From Chrysomallon squamiferum (taxonomy: Eukaryota; Mollusca; Gastropoda; Neomphalida; Peltospiridae), in contig CM022671.1 in assembly GCA_012295275.1 (NCBI GenBank), forward strand, positions 26,140,322 to 26,190,321: DNA of 50,000 bases, given 5' to 3'. Shown here piece by piece: positions 44,365 through 50,000 of the stretch (within the stretch, counting starts at the first letter, position 1; the number at the start of each line of letters is the position of its first letter). The notes under the pieces are model-generated. The model was given only the letters and a program-made list of their open reading frames with translations, was not told where the DNA came from and ran no database searches. Position numbers and translations under genes: made by a program.

Positions 44365-44612
44365 TTAGAATGTACACGTTCAATTAAGTCCAAAATTAGA
44401 TGCTCTAGAATATATACACACATACGTACAATGGTTACAAATGTATACACACACGTACATGGTTGGCACATGTTATAATGTTTATTTTATTATTATTTTT
44501 TTTATTGCAGGAATGTAAACATTTCCAATTCTACTGATGACTGCGATGGAAAGAAAGGAAAACCTGTGAAGGTTAGTAATACTATGTGTAATAATAATTG
44601 TATAATTATGTT

Positions 44613-44663
<51 letters not shown>

Positions 44664-45200
44664 GAGAGAGAGAGACAGTGAAAAATAATCTCGACAGTGA
44701 AAAATAATCTTTTAATTTAGTTTGTCATTTAGCGTCCTCTATGGATGCCGTCTGCGATCAAAATATCAAGGGAAGGTACTCCTTCATAAATTATTTTTAC
44801 CTCGAACATTAACTGCGATTTCATATGGAAAGAAAACAGACATGTCTCCACAGACCCTGGTGATTATGGGCAAATTGGCAGGCTTTTTTTTCTTAGTCGT
44901 TGTGCGTGAATGAGGGTGCGAGAGGGCACTCAAAAATGTGTTGGTAATATATTTCAAAGTTTTAATTATTATTATTACTTCTTTTTATTTTTAAATTTAA
45001 TATGTTTTATTCCCTTATTTATGTACAACATTATATTTTACAGGATTCGGCATCACATAGGATCATTGAAAAACGACGAAGAGATCGAATGAACACGTGT
45101 TTGGCTGATCTCTGCAAACTCATACCAAGTCAATATTTGAAACAGGTAAAATTTCTGATAAATGAGTTTTAAATACGATAATTAGCAAATCTAACTAATC

Positions 45201-45293
<93 letters not shown>

Positions 45294-46065
45294 AACTGAC
45301 TGTTTACTAACTTACAGACAATTACGATATTTACATATTAACTGAGTGAAAAAAGGTGGAAAATTAATAATAATTAAAGGTGGAAAATTTATAATATTAT
45401 TAGGCTGAACATTTTATAGGCTCATATAAGTAAATTTATTAATATATGTATAATAATAATAATTTTTTTCAATTATTCCTTTATTTTAGGGACAAAGACG
45501 CACAGAGAAAACTGAAATTATTGAAATGGCAATAAAACTGATAAAAACTCTTCAAAATGATGTGGTTAAAAAAGGTGATTATATTTATTTTGTTGTTTTA
45601 TTTTTAGATGCTAGTAACATTAATTTAGAAAGTGTTTTAGAATAGGAATCTTGACTGTATGTACATTTAAAAAAAACCCCAAAACCCAACAAAATCTTGC
45701 TTTATTATATTATTGGTATTTATTTATTATTTATTTATTATTGTTAAAATCTATTTGAGTATCGCCATTTTTAGTCGTGACGTCATCGCGTACAGTTTCT
45801 TCTATCTTTCTGAGAAAATATGCAGTTTGCAGTCCGTCACAAACATTTCGAAAAACAACTATAATAGCTGAGTTCAATCTTTCAGTAACAATATTATTTT
45901 ATTGTCAAAAACAATTTCAAGTTCTTAAATACTTAAGTTCTTAAAGCTTCCAAAAAGTTTCTTCCAACAGGTAAACAAAATAAATGTCATTAAAAGTAAA
46001 TGCTGTTCATAACAGAATACCTAATCTATTTTGGTTCATTACTATTACAAGAACAACAACTACTA

Positions 46066-46098
<33 letters not shown>

Positions 46099-46105
46099 TT
46101 ACTAG

Positions 46106-46150
<45 letters not shown>

Positions 46151-47173
46151 CACTACTATTACTACTACTACTACTACTACTGCTACTGCTACCACTACTA
46201 CTACTACTGTTACTGTTACTGTTTCTTATACTACTACTACTATTACTACTACCACGACTATAACTTTACTTCAGTATTCTAAAGGAACTACAGACCCGCT
46301 CTTATCAGTATTTATGAACAGTATATATATTATAACCAGAAGAATCCATTCAGTTTATATAATATATATATTTTTTAAATTATTATAGTGTCAGGGAGCA
46401 ATTACGATAGTGACTATAACAGTTCGTCATCTTGTGTAAGTGGAAATGAAAGTGGCAGTTCGTCACATTCATTATCATCGTCTTCGCCAGACGAGAATAT
46501 TTCGAGCGAACTGTCCGAAAAGAACATTCGGGAACATTTCAAGAAGACAGAAAGGGATTCGGACAGCGGCTTCAGCAACATGGATTCGGCATTTTCGTCT
46601 CTGAGTCTACCTCTGAGGAAAAGTGCCAGTGACCAGACTGGGTGGAGCAAAACACAGGAGTGTTACGAGGCGCGCGTGACCTCTAGCAGCACTTCTGGAC
46701 ATGGTTCGTTCTACAAGTTCAAACACAACATCAGTAAGCGCTTCTGTCAAGAGGAACTCAAAGTGCAGTCCAGCGACACGTCGTCGAGCAGCTCTCAGGA
46801 AGAGCAGATGATGGCATCACAACGACGGAACACGTTAGAAGCCATGATATGTAACTACAACAGTACAGAGAGCATGTCGTACCCGAGTTCCAGTGATGGC
46901 AGTCAAAGCCCACAGAACTGCAGTGGCAAGTCTTCGGGGGCGCTGCAGTCAGCCAGAACGTATGCAAACAGGGGCTTGTTTCTTCCTGGCTTTGTTCTGC
47001 ATCCGTCCGGTAGTTACTACTTCCCCATCTCCATACATCCGGCAAATATACCCGCATCGCTCTTACTCGGCTCTGATAATATCTCTGACGTGTTCCATCC
47101 TGTGAACATACCTGTCCAGTTTTGTGCACCGAGCGTTACAACGAAAGGTACACAGATTCAGAATTCAGCCTAA
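43731..47173 (+). CDS. cwo: Clockwork-orange-like bHLH transcription factor
   Basis: Five exons (43731-43792, 44511-44571, 45044-45145, 45490-45574, 46389-47173) give 364 residues. The basic region [14 protein letters not shown] (45-58) and the helix-loop-helix to about 98 match insect clockwork orange almost residue for residue ([24 protein letters not shown] and [12 protein letters not shown]), better than HES, HEY or DEC proteins. There is no proline in the basic region. In insects the protein is a nuclear repressor that competes at E-boxes in the circadian loop. Exon 1 adds a basic KRFKRKR. The rest is Ser-rich with [10 protein letters not shown] and [11 protein letters not shown] blocks. 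I see no Orange domain. An in-frame TAA at 43722-43724 fixes the start. Confidence 0.88.
44511..44571 (+). CDS. cwo: cwo-like exon 2
   Basis: The acceptor is TTTATTGCAG|GAATGT and the donor is GTGAAG|GTTAGT. It encodes [20 protein letters not shown], a polar linker just before the basic region. Confidence 0.8.
44616..44675. repeat. (AG)n tract in cwo-like intron 2
   Basis: About 60 bases of AG with one ATC interruption near 44661. It is complementary to the (CT)n tract in the next intron. Confidence 0.95.
45044..45145 (+). CDS. cwo: cwo-like exon 3 (basic region, helix 1)
   Basis: The acceptor is TTTTACAG|GATTCG and the donor is AAACAG|GTAAAA. Exactly 34 codons, phase 0 on both sides, so skipping it would keep the frame but delete the DNA-contacting basic region and helix 1. 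Confidence 0.93.
45202..45292. repeat. (CT)n tract in cwo-like intron 3
   Basis: About 90 bases of CT dinucleotide, 57 bases beyond exon 3. Confidence 0.95.
45490..45574 (+). CDS. cwo: cwo-like exon 4 (loop, helix 2)
   Basis: The acceptor is TTATTTTAG|GGACAA and the donor is AAAAAAG|GTGATT. It encodes [20 protein letters not shown] and eight more residues, leaving one base for the next codon. Confidence 0.92.
46046..46260. repeat. (CTA)n microsatellite in cwo-like intron 4
   Basis: About 215 bases of CTA triplets with CCA, TTA, CTG and GTT interruptions. It translates as poly-Thr, poly-Leu or poly-Val in the various frames, none of which has coding support. Confidence 0.9.
46389..47173 (+). 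CDS. cwo: cwo-like exon 5 (Ser-rich C-terminus)
   Basis: The acceptor is AAATTATTATAG|TGTCAG, and G|TG restores the frame. The exon is markedly more GC-rich than its surroundings, as expected of real coding sequence. It contains Ser-rich runs, [21 protein letters not shown] (residues 212-222) and a hydrophobic [20 protein letters not shown] block, ending TAA at 47171-47173. Confidence 0.9.
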
Positions 47174-47249
47174 TTTAAAAAAAAAAAAAAAGAGAGAATA
47201 AGAAGAAGGAAAGAAAATAGTTTTCATTGCAATACAGCTATTATTGTTA

Positions 47250-47311
<62 letters not shown>

Positions 47312-47735
47312 ATACCATATTTATATAATTTATCCAGTAAGTTCAAATGTTGTTTAGAGTGTAAAGTAATAAACAAAAATATTAAAATAGATGTAAATAT
47401 AATTGTCAATATGTTAAAATGGTGGTAAATATAAATGAGTCACATTTAGAAATTGTTTGACATAATTAATAGACCAGCTTGAACATTTTAAAATTGGAAA
47501 AAATAAATCATATCTCTATATGAACAGAGTGGATTTGATAAGCTGGTAATTGATTATAAAATTATGTTTGAGAATTCTAAATGAACATTTCGTTTAGTCC
47601 TGTTGTTTAGTTAGTTATTAAGTTAGTCATTAGCGATTGCTGAGCATGTTTTAATATGCGATTTGTAATGTTGTTAATCATTGTTTAATAGTGCTATTTG
47701 ATTGTTACGTGAATAAAGATTTTGTTTTTAACGTT
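47174..47735 (+). other. cwo-like gene 3' UTR
   Basis: It contains (ATT)n at about 47245-47309, a Pumilio-type TGTAAATA at 47392-47399, and AATAAA at 47502-47507 and 47712-47717. An ATTT-rich run (47744-47770) follows the second signal. Confidence 0.6.
47712..47717 (+). promoter_or_regulatory. Candidate polyadenylation signal of cwo-like gene
   Basis: AATAAA, 539 bases past the stop, followed by a T-rich downstream region. Confidence 0.55.
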
Positions 47736-48173
47736 TTAATATCACGTTATTTATTTATTTATTTATTTATCATAAGACTAATTTTTCGGTCGTAGTTTAT
47801 TTTGTTACAGCATTGATATTTACTGACTGACACAGATATGATATATTAACCTGTGGGGTACACGTAACCGAACAGAAAGTACAAAACGAAAAGACCAAAA
47901 CCCTGATAGTTAATTATGCCATCAGTAATGCACTGTTTACTTTGGTTCATTTCTGTGTCAAACTAACGAAATAATAAATGCTATGTTCTCGAATTTACAA
48001 GTTATGGCTGGGGAAGTAGCTGCATGTATGTGCACGTATGTAATAAAATGTGCACTTATGTAATCAAATGCCACTCCAGTAACGAGGTAAAGCTAACAGT
48101 CACAGTCACGTTATTGTCATATAGTTGACACATGTAACAAAATGTACATATACGAAAATCTCAAGAAAGCCGT
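47736..48173. other. Intergenic, nothing recognised
   Basis: Ordinary AT-rich sequence without coding frames. Confidence 0.5.
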
Positions 48174-49472
48174 CACTGACAGTTGGTAATGGAAATTGGG
48201 GAACGATGAGCCATTTTTTGAGATATTTGGCCATTTCACCCAAAGCTTCTTAGCTGTTGATAGAAAAACTGTTGATGCTTATAGAAACTTTAGATTACAA
48301 TATAGAGCTTAATATGCTTTCTTCAATAACATCATTACGGGAGAAACTTATGTAACAGGGTCGTGATGACTCACCGCGCCCCAGGGAGATGGACCAATGA
48401 GCCACCCACTGTATGGTCCATGACTAAAAACAACACACGTTAATTGTTTAAAATTATTTCTATCATGAATTTCATCTGAAATGCACATGCTGTAATAAAC
48501 TAATGGGTGAATTACGTGTTTTGCACACTGACGTCATGCTAGGGTTTATTGTGCTGTTGACTCAGTCTCCATGGTTACAGTGTAGTTTCACGGTCCTAAA
48601 TTAATGCTGAATCTTATTGAAGATAGAGCACATCAAATCTGCCACTAAACTGTATAATTCCATTCTGACTTTTAGTAGATTTCACATCAGGTTAGGGAAG
48701 GACACCCAAAATCAAATCTGCCTCAACTGAGCTTATTTCTTCCTGGATAGGCTCAACAAATTCACAAATCACAGTATGGCTCGGAGATTTTCTGAGAAAT
48801 CGTCATCTTTTGTGCTTACACCGATGTAGTGAACAGTGATGTTCATTAGCTCTGCTGAGAACAGACCTCTGTCTGTTTTCCATTCTTTCTTTCTAGGCAT
48901 TCTTTTTATACCAGATACAGAATTCTGAAGAAAAATAAAACCAATAATTAATTATCTATAAATTAACATTGATTTCATCATTGGACTCCAAAATGGTTAA
49001 ACGGACCCCACAGAATATGGCTCAGTGGTACCCAATACCACTTTCATTATGTTAATCGAGAGTACCAGAGAACCACGTGGCTGATAGACTAAAACTGTAC
49101 TAGAAGTTAAAGAATAAATAATATAAAACAAAAGAATTACAAAACAAATATATAAAAAATAAATAAAGGAAAAGCAGACACAAACGTTTACAGGATTTGT
49201 GAAATATGTATTATCACCTCAATATTAAGTTGCAACAAATAAAACACCCCCCCCCGAAAACAAATAAATTATTCAAGGTAGTTCAAAAACATAATTTTTA
49301 ACTGGTGTGTTAATGGCCTGCTCCAAAGCTCTCTAAACGATAAAATGTATAGTAGCTGCAATGATGGGAGATAGTTCTCACTACCATTATGCAGTCAGGA
49401 GTTTTTGGGTTGGTTCAAAGTTTCCTGTCGCTCATCGGTCCCCAATTTCCCCTAATCGTAAGTGGCTGACAG
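48174..49472. mobile_element. Pogo/Tigger-like transposon remnant with inverted ends
   Basis: The left end contains CTGACAG then AAATTGGGGAACGATGAGC (48193-48211). The right end, inverted, contains CTGTCAGCC then AAATTGGGGACCGATGAGC. A transposase start lies inside on the minus strand. Exact tips and target duplication are unclear. A CCAATGAGCC variant of the end motif also occurs near 48394. Confidence 0.6.
48772..48902 (-). pseudogene. Pogo-type transposase N-terminal relic
   Basis: On the minus strand a frame starting MPRKKEWKTDRGLFSAELMN continues for about 43 codons to a stop. RKxxxKTDRGxxS is the hallmark start of pogo/Tigger transposases, the Psq-type DNA-binding domain. Continuation after the stop is degenerate and no DDE domain is seen, so the gene is dead. 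Confidence 0.65.
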
Positions 49473-50000
49473 GATCTAAAAGGTCACCCAGGAAAACTTG
49501 TAATATTTTCTAAAAGGGCTCATTAAATCCCAAAATGTATTCAAAGGAATCAAATCGTAAAGGTTTTAAGCCTTATTTAAATCTTCTGAAAATCTACGCA
49601 TTGTTATTTTATTTTATTAGGTTTATTATTTCTTTTCGCCGTTATCCACTGTTAAGGATCATAAACCTCTGACCCCAAACCCGCAACAACGAAGAATCAA
49701 ACAACTTTCCTCATCCGCCCTTTGTTTATCTAATCGCTTTTTAGTAGGCAGAATATTTATTATAAATTTATTGAGAGAAAAACAAAAATTCGAAAGAATA
49801 CACTTTCATTAATATTATTAGTAGGTTCATGAACAGCTGGTTGGAGTGTCAACAACAAAGGATTCAGTAATAATGATGACAAAAACAACAATACTACTAC
49901 TACTAAATATTATTAAAATAACAAGATGGGCTCTTTCAATGGAGAGGTTGAATTTCATGTTCTACCTAGGAGTGGAAATATTTCTTTATTTTTAAATTAA
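49473..50000. other. Intergenic end of window, nothing recognised
   Basis: AT-rich sequence with a short ACT triplet run near 49892; no coding frame recognised. Confidence 0.5.

Noticed and set aside
45984-46388. 134-codon poly-Thr ORF as an upstream extension of cwo exon 5
   Set aside because: It is (CTA)n microsatellite, it ends at a stop just before the exon, and it is not in frame with exon 4 splicing.
46414-47129. Minus-strand ORFs of 78 and 123 codons
   Set aside because: They are shadows of cwo-like exon 5, whose GC-rich codons leave the opposite strand open.

Overview
The window looks like an AT-rich nuclear segment of an animal genome, most likely a protostome and probably a mollusc or other lophotrochozoan. 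The reasons are GT-AG introns, poly(A) signals, three animal gene families (dystroglycan, a C2H2 zinc-finger factor, and a clockwork-orange-type bHLH repressor typical of protostomes), dense simple repeats, and relics of animal DNA transposons and a LINE. The species cannot be named from sequence alone. No bacterial-type operon, CRISPR array, rRNA or tRNA was seen.

Layout. Positions 1-22,979 hold no gene I can support. They contain a diverged tandem array of about 1.1-kb units (about 660-4,330), a 30-bp minisatellite (5,822-6,092), a 40-bp minisatellite (12,135-12,620), a 0.7-kb tandem duplication (18,115-19,440), a reverse-transcriptase relic (about 20,176-20,330, minus) and an unexplained 128-codon ORF (20,361-20,747). 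From 23,115 to 27,385 (+) lie two 3' coding exons of dystroglycan. They cover most of the alpha-subunit N-terminal region, a furin site, a very large mucin-like region, the C-terminal cadherin-like and SEA-like domains, the transmembrane helix and the PPxY tail. The first part of the protein (about 95 residues by comparison with human) was not found upstream. From 27,386 to 36,018 there are only the dystroglycan 3' UTR, MITE-like elements and repeats.

A four-exon, 601-residue, nine-finger zinc-finger protein runs on the minus strand (40,321 to 36,019). Its first intron carries a dead Tc1-like transposase fragment inside a pair of Tigger-like ends. A divergently transcribed five-exon gene follows on the plus strand (43,731-47,173) and encodes a 364-residue bHLH protein closest to clockwork orange. 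The intergenic space between them holds a 557-bp MITE and E-box, class C and CRE-like sites. Downstream, 48,174-49,472 is a pogo/Tigger-like element with inverted ends and the decayed start of a transposase.

The genes show no sign of working together: dystroglycan is a cell-matrix receptor, while the other two are nuclear regulators. I found no convincing new multi-gene system. The observations most worth checking are the dystroglycan tail ending in a PDZ-ligand-like motif, acidic Ser-Gly clusters in its mucin region, a six-copy C-terminal motif in the zinc-finger protein, and complementary (AG)n and (CT)n tracts that flank the basic-region exon of the bHLH gene. All exon joins were read by eye from reading frame and splice signals.
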